A stretch of DNA of 64,000 nucleotides from Chinchilla lanigera (taxonomy: Eukaryota; Chordata; Mammalia; Rodentia; Chinchillidae). Each line of letters begins with the position of its first letter. Within the stretch, counting starts at the first letter, position 1. The stretch spans positions 3,576,184 through 3,640,183 of the forward strand of contig NW_004955429.1 in the NCBI RefSeq assembly GCF_000276665.1, read 5' to 3'. Below, in pieces: positions 46,150-57,617 of this stretch. The notes beneath the pieces are model-generated. The model had not been told where the DNA came from and searched no databases. It worked only from the letters and a program-made list of their open reading frames with translations. Made by a program: the position numbers and the translations under genes.

Positions 46150-47264
46150 TTACAAATTTTAGTTGTCAACACAATTAATTTTCTTAGAGTTCTATAAGCT
46201 AGAAATCCAATATGAGTATCAATAACCAGCATGTCCTGCCTATAGCTGGTGTGTTATGTGGGAGGCTAGCATTGTGGTCCCACAAGACTATAAATTTTTT
46301 GAAGACTATAAATTTTTAACAGTATTGTACATCATTATGCGGCTTGTAGCAATAGTTTTCATAATTCAGCTGCACATGCTCAGTGGCTGAGGGCAGAGGC
46401 AACAACTGAACGCTCACGGCGCAGAGCTGACTCCACCTGCTGACCACCACGCTCAGTCGGGCCTGTGGAAACCCACGTGTATCAGAGGTTATATATGCTT
46501 GTGTGACTTGGAGAATAAAACACAGGGCTTACTGATAATAGTATTTCAACCTACCCCTAGGTATATGTGTGCTCCTGAGAAGCTGGCTCTTACTACTATT
46601 AAGCACACATGTAAGTGTTTTTATTTAATTATTACACTTGGGCAATCACTTCATTGAACCAGACACCTGATGCATTAGTCTTACAAAAACGAGGTCAAAT
46701 ATCACCTAGTTTTACCTTTATGTTGTCTTCCATTTTGTGTGTTAAATAAAACATATTTTTAAATGGGCATTTTTGTTACTTATATACATTAACTACATTA
46801 TATACATTATATGCAGCCCCAAATCATTCCTCTTCACTCAAAGTGGCCCAGGAAAGCCAAAGAGTTGGACATCTATGGTCCAGAACTAAGGTGTTCAGAC
46901 AGACTTCTTTGTTGTGGAAGTTTTAGAAATGAATTTGTGTTCTTGCTTCATCCAGAGGCCGCCTGTGTTCCTTGGCCTGTGTCCATCTTCAAAGCCAGCA
47001 ACAACAGGTGGAGTCCTCACACTGCACCATCCTGACCTTCTCCCCTAGCCTCTTCCACTTTTAAGTGTACTTATGATTGGGCTGGCACTATCTGGCTAAA
47101 TCAGGATGATCTCCTCACTCTAAGGTTACCTGGTTAGAAATTTTAATTCCATTTGCAACCTTAATTTTCCTTTGTCATATTATCTAACAGATACACAGAT
47201 TAGAAGAGGGTCAGGGGCTAGATATGTTTGGGAGTGTTCACTATTCTGACTGTTTCACCCAACT
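46150..47264. other. Unassigned stretch before the assembly gap
   Basis: It contains a short direct repeat ('gactataaattttt' twice near 46288-46318) and a locally CpG-bearing part near 46400-46480. No gene or named repeat is supported. Confidence 0.4.
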
Positions 47265-47364
47265 NNNNNNNNNNNNNNNNNNNNNNNNNNNNNNNNNNNN
47301 NNNNNNNNNNNNNNNNNNNNNNNNNNNNNNNNNNNNNNNNNNNNNNNNNNNNNNNNNNNNNNNN
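47265..47364. other. Assembly gap (100 N)
   Basis: Exactly 100 N, the usual placeholder for a scaffold gap of unknown size. Distances across it should not be trusted. Confidence 0.99.
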
Positions 47365-47609
47365 TATAAAGGGATTAGAAACAGTGTTTTAAGAGCTCAA
47401 ATTTTCAGATAAATAAAAACACAGAATGTTGATTTAAAAACGTTATGATGGGACACAGATTTCCATTTCCCAGAGAGGAGCACGGCTGCTTGGAGAGGTC
47501 TGCTTTCTTGGTAGCATTCAATTATATATGTGCATTCATGTTTGGGGGTAATGGTGGAAGATTAAGATTAAAGGGGTTATTTCTACTCTCCAAGGAGGTA
47601 AGAGGAGGA

Positions 47610-47715
47610 ATAGAATGGTGTTCAGCTTCAGGTTTCTCATCTAGGAAATGGGGATATTGCATTTACTTTTCCCAAGGGTTACTGTGAGTTTAAACGGGAT
47701 AATTCAGTGAGGCAA
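47610..47715 (+). repeat. MIR SINE fragment (core)
   Basis: 'ggtttctcatctaggaaatg' followed by 'gggatattgcatttactttt' and 'gggttactgtgagtttaaac' and 'gggataattcagtgaggcaa' follows the MIR core consensus in order. Confidence 0.8.
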
Positions 47716-48420
47716 TGAGCTCATGCTCATAGAATTCACTGCTATTACCATGTTCTTCACCATCCAGAAGCAGATGGATTGATAAAAAGGTAGAATGATC
47801 TTTTGAAGATGCAGTTACAGTGCCAGCTAGGTGGCAATAGCTTACAGGGCTGGGGCAAGGCTTTTCAAAAGGACATATGTGCTTTAAGTCAGCATACACT
47901 ACATAGTACTTGGTCTCCCACAGCCAGGATTCATGAGTCCAGGAATTAAGGGGTGGAAGTGGGAATGGTACCACTCACCATGACCCCTAGTGATCCACTA
48001 GCAAAATGTTTGCTTTTTGTTCTTGTAACTTTATGCTCTGCTGGCATAGAATTCTTGGTTCAGAAGAGGGAAGGCTTGAAGCACACAAATGATTCCACTG
48101 CACTGGAAACCAAGACTTTCCCCTAGTCATTTTGGTCTCCTCATGTTTCTGGGTAAAGAAGCTAAAAATAGAGTTACAGTGTTGGCTGGGTATACTTGGA
48201 GAGTAGGAGGTCCCTCAGGGCATTTCCTAGAATAACCATATCTGTTATTAAGGTCAGTGGGAAACTACAACAACCCAATAAAGGTAAGATGATAAATGAT
48301 CCAGAACCTTCAAGAATGAAGGTATAGCTCACCCCACCAGAGAAAAAAACCAAGATCTGCTGAGGTGGTTGCTGAAGGCCAAGGGAATACAGAATGGGTA
48401 GTAGAAGAAGGTAGTTCTAA

Positions 48421-48577
48421 CCAAGTGTGGTGTTGCATGCCTGTAACCCCAGCACTTGAGAGGCTGAGGCAGAAGGATCATCATGAGTTCAAGACCAGCC
48501 TGGGCTACATAAGCAAGTCTAAGCCAGATTGAACTACATAGTGAGACCCTGGCTAAAAACAAAACAAAACAAAACAA
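48421..48577 (+). mobile_element. B1-like 7SL-derived SINE, full length
   Basis: It starts 'accaagtgtggtgttgcatg', has 'cctgtaaccccagcacttga', 'gagttcaagaccagcctggg', and then the B1-specific internal repeat ('gctacataagcaagtctaag', 'ccagattgaactacatagtg'). It ends 'agaccctggct' with an (AAAAC)n tail. Flanks aaggtagttctaa (48408-48420) and aaggaagttctaa (48578-48590) match at 12 of 13 positions. Confidence 0.92.
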
Positions 48578-48925
48578 AAGGAAGTTCTAAATACCAACTA
48601 TGACCCCATCATCATTTGCAGAAATAAGGATTGTAATTATAAAGTTCTCTCCTAATATGCTTCTTATGTAATATAATGTTTATAGATTTAATATTAGTTT
48701 TAAAGTATTATTAAATCTATATTATAACATATGAATTATGAATGTTAGGAGTAAGCATTACCCAAGGACAACTTGTCTTCTGTTCTGGGGAGGGAATTAG
48801 TACATTTCCATATGTGCACAGGCTGGGTGCAACATATTAGTTTTAATTATGAATTTGGCTTTGCACCTGGAGACTAAGTAAGGTTTAAGGCAAAGTGTCT
48901 GGATATCAAGCTGACAAGAGTGGAT

Positions 48926-49384
48926 TGTGATGGTTAACTGATTATGTCAGTTTGAGTAAGAAACACCCAACTACACTGGATCAGCATAGTTCTGGGTGGG
49001 ACTGAAAGGAGTTACTGAAGACAGAAGACCCACCCTGGGTCTGAGCGGCACTAACCAATGGGCTTGTTGCCTAAATGGAATAAAAGGGAAATGAAGAAGG
49101 AAAGCTTGTTTTTTTTTTTTCCATTGCAGACTCTTTAGCTTCCTAACAGAGAGCCTTCAGCCTTCCAGCACAGACTCTCCAACTTCCTGATCCAGACTCA
49201 CAGGGGACAAAATAACTTCTAGGCATTCAAGTAGATTCTTCAGATCTCCAGCACACAGGCAACCCTTTTGTACTCTTCCACATCTGACTCTGTGGGCAAC
49301 CACTGTAAGACCAACCTTGTAAATTCTCATATATACGAATATTTTGCATTAAATCTAATTCTCTGGTAAGAACTGACTGACACA
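48926..49384 (+). repeat. Full-length LTR-like element (tgtgatggtta...gacaca)
   Basis: It starts 'tgtgatggttaactgattat' and ends 'gtaagaactgactgacaca', so TG...CA. Internal blocks include 'tagttctgggtgggactgaa', a T run (49110-49121), then short pyrimidine-rich near-repeats ('gactctttagcttcctaaca', 'gactctccaacttcctgatc'). An AT-rich tail follows. Same general family as 14171-14672 and probably the ends of 32400-34135. Confidence 0.65.
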
Positions 49385-51720
49385 TTCATGTAAGATGTTT
49401 GATATAGCACATGACACACTGATCACTATCATATATTTGTCTATTTTTTTTTATAATGATGAGGGTAATGAAGAAATAACATAAAATGCAATATAGAAAA
49501 TTTTCAGACCTGTGATTTTTACATGATGTCTAGACAATGAAATACTCACCTCCATATACTCTCTCCTATACATGGCAGATTTCTAGGAGTGTTGAGAAGG
49601 TTTTGGGGGAAGGACCCCTAGAAATGGTTAAAATTTGACCCTGATCAAACCATTGACATGTGCCCCTGACCAAAGTTTTCATCCAAATGTTAATGATGCT
49701 TTTTTTTTTTTTTTTTTTTTTTGGTATTTTCTTAATAAGACTATCTAAAGGGGAACTAGACTAAAATGAGTAGGTAACCAACAGTCTACCTTCAAGAGAA
49801 AATTTGTGAAAATAGAATTACTTTATAAGGAAATTGCTGTTTTTGAGATATAATTCAATTCATGGAGCAACGTTGGAAAGTGACAGAAGTGTGCATGTGC
49901 GTGTATGTGCTAAGAGGCTGAAGTACGGGAAGCTATACTAGGATTCACTTCTGACAACTGTTACAATGAGAGACAAAGAGAAATAACAAATATCTAAACT
50001 AGGAAAGTGATGTGATAGATCAGTAATGAGGAGGGAGCAATGCTGTCTCCAGGGAAAATTAGTAGAATGATAATACGCCAGAGTCACCACTTAAAAAAAG
50101 ATGATAAAGGGATTCTGTAGCAGGGAAAGGAGAGGAGATGGAGGACTGGGGAGAACTTGACAAGAGAAAGATCCTTAAATAAGGCAAACAGACTGGTTCT
50201 CAGAGAAATTTCAAGCTTTCCAATTCAAGAACTCTTTCCTTATCAGCATTGCACAAACATTGCTAATTCCTAGCTCTCAATGCTAAACTCATCAATCACT
50301 GAGTTCTAAGTTTTCATTTCTGTACCACATTTTCCATATTTTTTAGATAAAGAAGTTTGGGTTTTTCAAATTAATATAATTTTTTTTATTGTACTTTGAG
50401 AATTACCACTTCCCTCCCAAGTTAGATCTATCCCTTTGCTGAAAATAAGAATTGGGATGAGAATTGGTCATCAGAAATCTAAAGAAAAAATGCTAACATT
50501 GTACACTTGCCATTTAAAATAAGCTTCGCAAAGAAACAATAGACCTACCCGACTGCTTTATGTAAAGATGATTTTCTAAATTACTTTAGAGCTAGAGGAC
50601 ATGGATAATAAAATTTATTCCTTAAACATAGAAAAAATATTCCTTTCATTCACAAGTGAGTGAGAAGAAAATATAATATGGAAGAGGGAAAATTTGAAGC
50701 CTGTCCCTTCTAGTGTGATGGGATTTCAGGTAAGGTAAAGAAGGGGGAGATCATGAATATTTAGGCTCATGGCACACTCCGCTGGCACTGGGGGCAGAGG
50801 GGGGCTTTGAATATTTAGGAGAAAATCTACATACAATTACTTACAGCACAGCAAAGGGATGGCAGGATGGCAGGAACACCTGCCAATGGTTGAGGAGAGA
50901 AGCCATCCTGACCCCTCTGGGACACATTTGGTATGTGGGAGAGTGAGATGACTCTCTGTGCCCTGGAAAATGAAATACGGAGTTACTGAGAGCAGCAGTG
51001 GACTGGAGAACCCTAGGCTTAGGGCCAGAAGTCTAAAGAGGTAGGGATTTTTATACTTGGGTCAAATTTCTAGAGTACAGAGCCCAGGCATGGCAGCAAC
51101 ACAGATCACAACTGAACAGATAGAGATTACTTCTCTACCAATGTACCTACCAGTAAGCAATCCAACCAGGCCATTTCATAGCAGTGATTCCAAATATCCA
51201 AAGTATGACAAATAGACCTCAGGACACATTTCTTTCTGCCACCTTGAAAAGCCAGGAAAGTCCTTCCTATACCAGATGCAAAGGGAAAGTGAGGGGAGAG
51301 GTGAATAATGATATCATTTATAAAAATTTTGTCATGTCAAAGATGACCCCAAGGAAAATGAAGAGTAAATACTTACAAACAGAAGGAAATTGGCTTCAAT
51401 TAGGAAAAAAATGAACACTTACTAAAAATGGCAAATTTAAGCTTTCTTTAACTTCAAGATTATAAAGTTCTGGGAAGAATATGAGAAGTAAAAAGGATAG
51501 AAAATCATATTTTCTCTATGCATCTACATATATACTACTTCTGTCTCAGTTTGGTAGTTAACATTTTATGATATATTGGTCAAGAATTCACTTAAGTAAA
51601 CCAATTATTCTTAGTGAAAATAAAAAATTCTAAATTGATATTACGGATAATAAATGGGTTTTTCTATCATATAAAGAAAATTTTCTAGAAAAGTGCTTTA
51701 ATTATGCCTTTAGAACCATT
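49385..51720. other. Unassigned AT-rich stretch
   Basis: It includes a T23 homopolymer at 49700-49722. A 76-codon frame at 51184-51414 is lysine-rich with no domain, and an in-frame stop lies just upstream at 51154. No named repeat. Confidence 0.5.
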
Positions 51721-51740
51721 TTGTCATAGTTTTGGATTTG

Positions 51741-51820
51741 CTTTTCTTGGTACCAGGAACCAAACTTAGAACCTTGCACTTGCCAGGCAGGAGCTGTGCC
51801 CCTGAGCTATATTCCCCACC
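51741..51820 (-). mobile_element. ID-like SINE, minus strand
   Basis: 'ttggtaccaggaaccaaact', 'cttgcacttgccaggcagga' and 'cctgagctatattccccacc' are the reversed tRNA-like head. The flanks catagttttggatttg (51725-51740) and catagtttttaatttg (51821-51836) differ at two positions. There is almost no tail. Confidence 0.85.
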
Positions 51821-51879
51821 CATAGTTTTTAATTTGTAAGAAAAAGTTAAAACAGCTTATGTATGCATTTTACACACTG

Positions 51880-52012
51880 TATCTCTTTTGAGTTTATTAC
51901 CTGTTTGCTGGATTATAAACTCTTCAAAGGAAGAGAATGCATCTTTTAAGTAAGCATGACACTTTTTACAGTGATCACAATGTAAGCTCAGTAATTACAG
52001 TTTCATTTTATC
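51880..52012 (+). repeat. L2/MIR-type 3' end fragment
   Basis: 'ggattataaactcttcaaag', then 'gaagagaatgcatcttttaa', then 'gatcacaatgtaagctcagt' follow the order of the shared 3' region of L2-type LINEs. Strongly diverged. Confidence 0.5.
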
Positions 52013-52576
52013 TATCAGGGATGCTACAGTATAGATCTTAAAAAAGAGAATGAGATTGTGTGGAGGATTTGATTATATGTACAATTACTGTGTATCACAA
52101 TTTTCAGCTGGTTAAAGTTGCTGATTTTTCATGATTGTTGTTGTTGCTCTTTCTGAAGAGCACAGCTTCTCCTGCTTACTAAGGCTCCTGGGTGTAGCAG
52201 TCAGTGGCTGTGCACTTTTCTACCCCAGTGTTAGAAAGTTTCAGCTGTGACTGTGCAATCTGCGGTTCCAGCTGTCCCTATTAACTTTTTATTTCTTCCT
52301 TGTCGCCTCTTATTTCACCTTTTATTGTTCCTTTTCTAATACTACTTAGTTTGATGCCACTGAGACTAGGTTTTAACAACCTCATCTAGTCTTATCAGCC
52401 TTTTGCTTTATACTGAGCTTCCTAACCTGAGAGTTTTCGGCATTTCCAGGCCATTTGAACCCCAGGTCGTTGTCGAGCACTAATTTGTTTTATTTGGGAT
52501 TGTTTCTGAATTTTGAGTGTATCAGATCTCTCATAGGGACACTGCAGTGCGGAAAAATGAAGGTTATAGCAAAATA

Positions 52577-52620
52577 TCTGTTAAATAAAGCTTAAAAGAA
52601 TCTGTTAAATAAAGCTTAAA
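52577..52620 (+). repeat. Tandem duplication of a 24-bp unit with AATAAA words
   Basis: The 20-bp word tctgttaaataaagcttaaa occurs at 52577-52596 and 52601-52620, a period of 24 bp. Each copy contains an AATAAA hexamer. Confidence 0.93.
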
Positions 52621-53054
52621 GAAAGTGTAGTCATGATAATAGATACTGAATAATGTGATTCTATTTAAATTATATATGGGATGCAAAGAAAGCAACTGGA
52701 TTACTAGAATTGTGTTGTTTTAAATGAATCTGGAAATAAGCATATAAATTCTTGATAAAACTAAGAAAATGAGAATAAATAAGATTAGGTCAGCTGTGCT
52801 TTCAGAAGGAGACACAGATGAATAAATGCCTCGGAGAATTCTGTTAACAATGAACTCTGGAGCAGAGTGGCGCTATGTAAATGCCAGGATATTTTTATAT
52901 CCTTGATACTTAAAATGCATTGCAAAGGTCAAGCATTAGCCAAAGAGAACAAAACCTTGAGAAAGCAAATGTTTCCAGCTTTTAACGGGCCAGACTTATT
53001 CATCTGGAGGAAGCTTACAAGGAGTTTTGTGGACAAAGTGCATAAGCATGGTTT

Positions 53055-53390
53055 ATTGGTCAGCTTTCTTGTTGCTGGGGCCAAATACAGGACCCAATAC
53101 CCACAGTTTAAAGGAGCAGAGATTTAAGATTCAGAGATTTCAGTCCAGGGTTTTCTGACTTAAAGGCAGAAACACTATGGCAGAATGGTGTGGTAGGGAA
53201 AAGCTTCTCAGCTCATGGCAGCTGAGAATCAAAGCGGGCTGGGAGTTGTGCCAGAGAAAAAGGGCCAAAGATCAGATATGGTACCCAAGGTCATGCCTCT
53301 ATGACTCACTCAGCCAGATGCACCCAAAAGTATGCCCCAGAGGAATTAAATCTTAATCTGTGAACAACTTCCTGTTCTTTGGCATAGAGG
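53055..53390 (-). repeat. Solo MaLR-type LTR, minus strand
   Basis: 'ttggtcagctttcttgttgc', 'caatacccacagtttaaagg', 'aaacactatggcagaatggt', 'cttctcagctcatggcagct' and 'tgcctctatgactcactcag' reproduce the reversed MaLR LTR order. Confidence 0.78.
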
Positions 53391-54004
53391 TGGATTGAAA
53401 GGATTTAGAAAAAATATGCATCGGAAAGAGAGACGCAAAGATAGTGCTCTTCAAAGTTCAGTTTTCAAGTTAGAAAATGCACCCAATAAAAATGCACTGA
53501 TTAAGTTTGAAATGAATGTTAGCCCAGAGTGGAGATTTGGGCTATGAATTACAAAAAACCTGGTAATTCAGTGAATACACCGTCATTTCAGTATCATCTT
53601 GCTTGAATGTAATATTGGATAGACTGGACAGACTGAAATTACCAACTCAAATGCTGATCTTAACTATCTCAAAGAAAAATTATATCTATACCCTTATGAT
53701 AAACAGATGCTTATTTCTCTTCTGGATTTCACCTTAGATTCTCGATTGTGGAAACTTGAAAGAAGTATTCTTGAGAAATTGCTACCCTAGACCTTAGACT
53801 ACCACTTAGAGCCAAGCACTGTACCTGATTGTATTATCAGGACTAATGAGGCAGCAGAAATGGTGCCTTATCATCTCCCTGCATCAGTTCAGGATCAAGC
53901 ATATGTCATTAAAATCATACCAGTAAATTGCATTAATGTTGTATCATAAGAAAGCCTAAACATGGAATGACTATCTTGGGCCAAGGAATAAAACATGTAG
54001 AGAT

Positions 54005-54521
54005 AAGCTCAACATGGTGGCACAATACCTGTAATCCTACCTCTTTGTGATGCTAAGACAGGAGGGTTAAAAGTTGAAGCCCAGCCTGGCCAGCTCAGAG
54101 ATTTAGCAAAATTCTGTTGCTTGATACAGTACCTCACACATATAGTTTAGTGGAGGAGAGATTTAATTCGGCTTACATTTTAAGAGGATCCAACCCATGT
54201 TCATGTGGCTCGAAGGCAGGAATATCATGAAATAAGGGCACGGTGGGGCAAACCTGCTCAGTTTATGGTGTCTGGGAGGCAGAGGAGGGGAACAAAGCTA
54301 GAGAAGACGGGGTGAGGCACCAGACATAGACCCAAGGTTGTGCCTCTGTGACCCATCCAGACATACTAGAAGTGTGCCCCACCTGTCCCCTGGGTAGATC
54401 CCAGAGCCAATCAAGTTGACATTCCTGTCTAACTGACACGTACAACGCAAAATAAAAAAGAGCTGAGGATGTAGCTCAGTGAGATTGCCGTGGGTCCGAT
54501 TACCAGAAATAGAAAAAAAAG
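54005..54521 (+). mobile_element. Composite B1+ID SINE split by a MaLR LTR
   Basis: The left piece, 54005-54116, is B1-like ('atggtggcacaatacctgta', 'gaagcccagcctggccagct', 'gagatttagcaaaatt'). The right piece, 54450-54521, is the usual linker and ID-like half ('gcaaaataaaaaagagctga', 'ggatgtagctcagtgagatt', 'gggtccgattaccagaaata'). The two line up with the order of the uninterrupted copy at 29035-29205. The DNA between is a minus-strand LTR. Confidence 0.72.
54117..54449 (-). repeat. MaLR-type LTR inside a composite SINE
   Basis: 'gttgcttgatacagtacctc', 'tagtttagtggaggagagat', 'ttaattcggcttacatttta', 'gctcgaaggcaggaatatca', 'gacccatccagacatactag' and 'caagttgacattcctgtcta' form a reversed MaLR LTR. 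Exact ends and any short target-site duplication are not clear. Confidence 0.75.
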
Positions 54522-55179
54522 TAGAGGCACAGAAACCTGGGCTTCAAAATTACCCCTCGCCATTGTTTTGCAGTTCATGAATTTCACTGCAATGCCAATT
54601 TTATGATAGTGAGGCCATTCAGGTAAGTTGGTTAAATCTACTCAGAAAATTCAATTCAGTGTCTAATGATCTCAGTGTCACAGTAACAGAGTACACAATG
54701 CTCTCCAAGAAACAAAAGGAAACATCATGAGAGACAGATTACTTCAGCTTGCAATTTCTTTCTGTCTGACCTGCCCTTGTAAAATTAAAATTTTCTCTGT
54801 ACACAAAGTCCCCCATTGGGAAGATCACTCACAAGGAGGTCCTGATTTATATCATTGGCTTCCATAGTACCTGACCCCACAGGTACATTCTAAGAGCAAA
54901 TTCAAAATCTAAATTAAGGTGAACGTTAGAGACATTTATCACCTTTGAGCAATAGATAGAATGGAATTATGATACAGAGTCTTTGAAGAATAGATTCCTC
55001 TTTAACAGGATGAATGGTGCCAAAGACCATTTTTCTCCTCAGTAATTACCCTGTTCACAGAATCCCTCCACCCCCAGCCATACACACAGAAACTTACATG
55101 GCTAAAGTTTCCAAAGCAAGGGATAAAAGGATAAAATTTAGGCTACAGTTGTGTCAATGAATCAAACGAATTTCAGTGT

Positions 55180-55560
55180 CGTCAGTTTTCACCAGGTTGG
55201 GCTGTGGTAACAAACAACCCTACATTTTTAGTGGTGCAAAAGGCAATTTTTCTGTTTTGCTCATGTCATATTGTTGGTTGTAGAACAGCTGTGGTTTTGC
55301 TGGGCTCTGCTTGGCTCTGCTCCAGGAGCCTGCTTTATTCTGAGATCTAGGCCAATGGAGAAGTCTCAATTTAGCACTTGCTATTCTTATGGCAGAGAGA
55401 GAACAAGCAAACCACAACCGTATGAAGACTCCTAAAGCTCTGCTTGTGCGAATTTACAGGAAAGGGACCACTTTCCTCCTAGGAAGGCCCTGCAATCCCC
55501 ATGCCACTGGTTTAGGATGTATGTATGATGCTGCTGCAGAGGAAGCACCCAAGATGGGAA
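55180..55560 (-). repeat. Medium-reiteration repeat, probably LTR-type
   Basis: 'ttgggctgtggtaacaaaca', 'tgttttgctcatgtcatatt', 'ttgctgggctctgcttggct' and 'tattcttatggcagagagag' resemble a common mammalian repeat that I know in this block order, but I cannot name its family with confidence. The 116-codon frame 55389-55739 overlaps it and is not a credible gene. Confidence 0.4.
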
Positions 55561-56392
55561 GAATGGCACAGTCTCTAAGCCCAATTTGTTATCTCCTTTC
55601 ATTAAGTAAAATATACTCACCTCTTCTCCAGCGAAGATTCTGTGAGTTCTCATTAGTTACTGTACCACGCTCAAAGTCTGTCCTCGTATCATGCCATCCT
55701 GAGAATCACCTTACTGACTCCAGACAAAATTTTTCTTGATCTGTGTGGTGCACTGAACTAAAAAGACAAATCATTACTTCCTCCTACCCTCATACACCCA
55801 GGAAACAACCATGGCGTGGGGAAGGGTGACCACCCTCAAAGGTAAGGCTGTGATATGGCAGGGCACATGGAACCATGAGCCGATGGCAGTCATGAAATCA
55901 CACCAGATAGCATTTTTCTACCCCAGGAGAAGGAGTGTTTCTTGAAGAGACTGGTTCTATGCCCTGAAAGCAGCTTCCCAATCCAGTATACTTCGTGTTT
56001 GGCTTGACCTTCTGGGCCGGCCTTCCTTCTTCATATTCTCCTTGGCCACACCTGCATATGGCTTTGGAGAACATTCATTTTTGGAGGTGAATCAGGTTTC
56101 TTCTTGCACATAAAAGGCTGAGGGACCAATGGTCCTTTTTATCTCAAACCAGTGTAGTCTCTTTTCTTAGGGTAGTTATATGTTCTGGTTTTCCAAGAAT
56201 GTATGGCTTATGGCTATTGCCTCAGTATAATTAATAATGTCCTTTTCTCTTTTAAAGGCTGGTTAGTAAATTACAAAACTGTTTTGTTTTTAACCTGAAA
56301 ATTGTTTTTGCAAAAATGCATTTAGCTTTTTATTTATTTTATATCTATATGGGCCATATTTATCATCATGGCTCAGAAACAATTTTTGTGGT

Positions 56393-56600
56393 TTGAATAT
56401 AAAACATCCCTTAAAGAGTCATGTACTGTGGGCTCAGTCTCTAACACAGCATTGCTTAGAAATGGAGTCTAGAGAAGAGGTTGGGTCACGAGGGCACCGA
56501 CCTTGGTAATGGATATATCCATTGATGAGTTAGTAGCAGAATGTGTGAGGACCACCCAGGTGACTCTCCTTGAAAAAGGAGCAATTGGCTCCATTTTGTC
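56393..56600 (+). repeat. MaLR-type LTR, 5' part
   Basis: 'gtggtttgaatataaaacat', 'gtactgtgggctcagtctct' and 'aggttgggtcacgagggcac' followed by 'tggatatatccattgatgag' match the start of MST/MLT-like LTRs on the + strand. The 3' half is not contiguous. Confidence 0.6.
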
Positions 56601-57289
56601 CGAGCCTGACCCTACTTCCATGTTTTGATATGTGAAGACCTGGCTAGGACTTTTCTTTATTCCTTCAATTGGCTTTAAATAATGCATATTGATCTAGCCA
56701 AGGTGCTAATGGTAATCTTTGGAGATGGCAGACATGTTTCCCCAGATCCCAGTTGTTCCCTTGAGTGAACCGAGATGATGTGGGATGTGTGAGCCAGTGC
56801 TCCATGATGTAGGCTGGGATTGAAGTTTGGGATAGAGGGTATGACTTTCTGGGGCTTCAAACATTACACATCAGAGCTGAAGCACAGACCCCAAAACATT
56901 AGATACTATCTCAGCTGTGTTATGCAGATTACTCTTTCTGCAGATCCTTCTCTCTGCATTTGCGGAGGTGATTTCAGGCCTCCTACCTAGCCCAGCTCAT
57001 GGCACTCACCTACTTTCCATGGTTCTCAGAGCCACTCATCCTCAAGCCACTCCCTTCTTCATGAATAAAACCTGGCTTCAGCCTTGGGTTGAGGCCTTTG
57101 TTCCTAATAGCCATCATCATGGCTGGACTTAGGACCCCTTCACTTCCCATAACTACAAATATGTCTTGATATTTTTATTCTCACAGTAAATTGCACTGGA
57201 TGTGGTAGATTGGGATTGACTCGCTAGAATTCCAATAACTTTTCACGAGATTACTAATACACACTTCCTCGGCCATGATGAGGACCAGG

Positions 57290-57617
57290 AAAGGCTTTCT
57301 ATAACGGACTATAAGGAGGTTAGTTCCAGTTGGAAAAAGTAAGTCACTGGGAGTGTGCCATGAAAAGGTTTTTATCTTGTCCCTGGATTCTTTCTCTATG
57401 ATTTTTTCTCTTTTTTCTGCTTTTTGGTTGCCCTGACATAATCTACTCGCTCCACTATGCCCTTTCACCGGGATGTTCCTGCTTCGCTACAGGTCTAAAG
57501 CAATGGAGCTGGCTGACCATGGACTGAAACCTCAGAAATCATGAGTCAAAATAAATCTTTTGTAATTTGTTTTCCTCAGTTATTTGCTTACAACAAATAA
57601 ATGCCCACTAACACATC
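57290..57617 (+). repeat. MaLR-type LTR, 3' part
   Basis: 'aagtaagtcactgggagtgt', 'ttttatcttgtccctggatt', 'gtctaaagcaatggagctgg', 'gaccatggactgaaacctca' and 'gagtcaaaataaatctttt' (an AATAAA near 57553), with the end 'cccactaacaca', form the 3' two thirds of a MaLR LTR. It may be the same insertion as 56393-56600, split by about 700 bp, or a second one. Confidence 0.75.

Noticed and set aside
55389..55739. 116-codon + strand open frame
   Set aside because: It overlaps a medium-reiteration repeat and has no protein-like feature.
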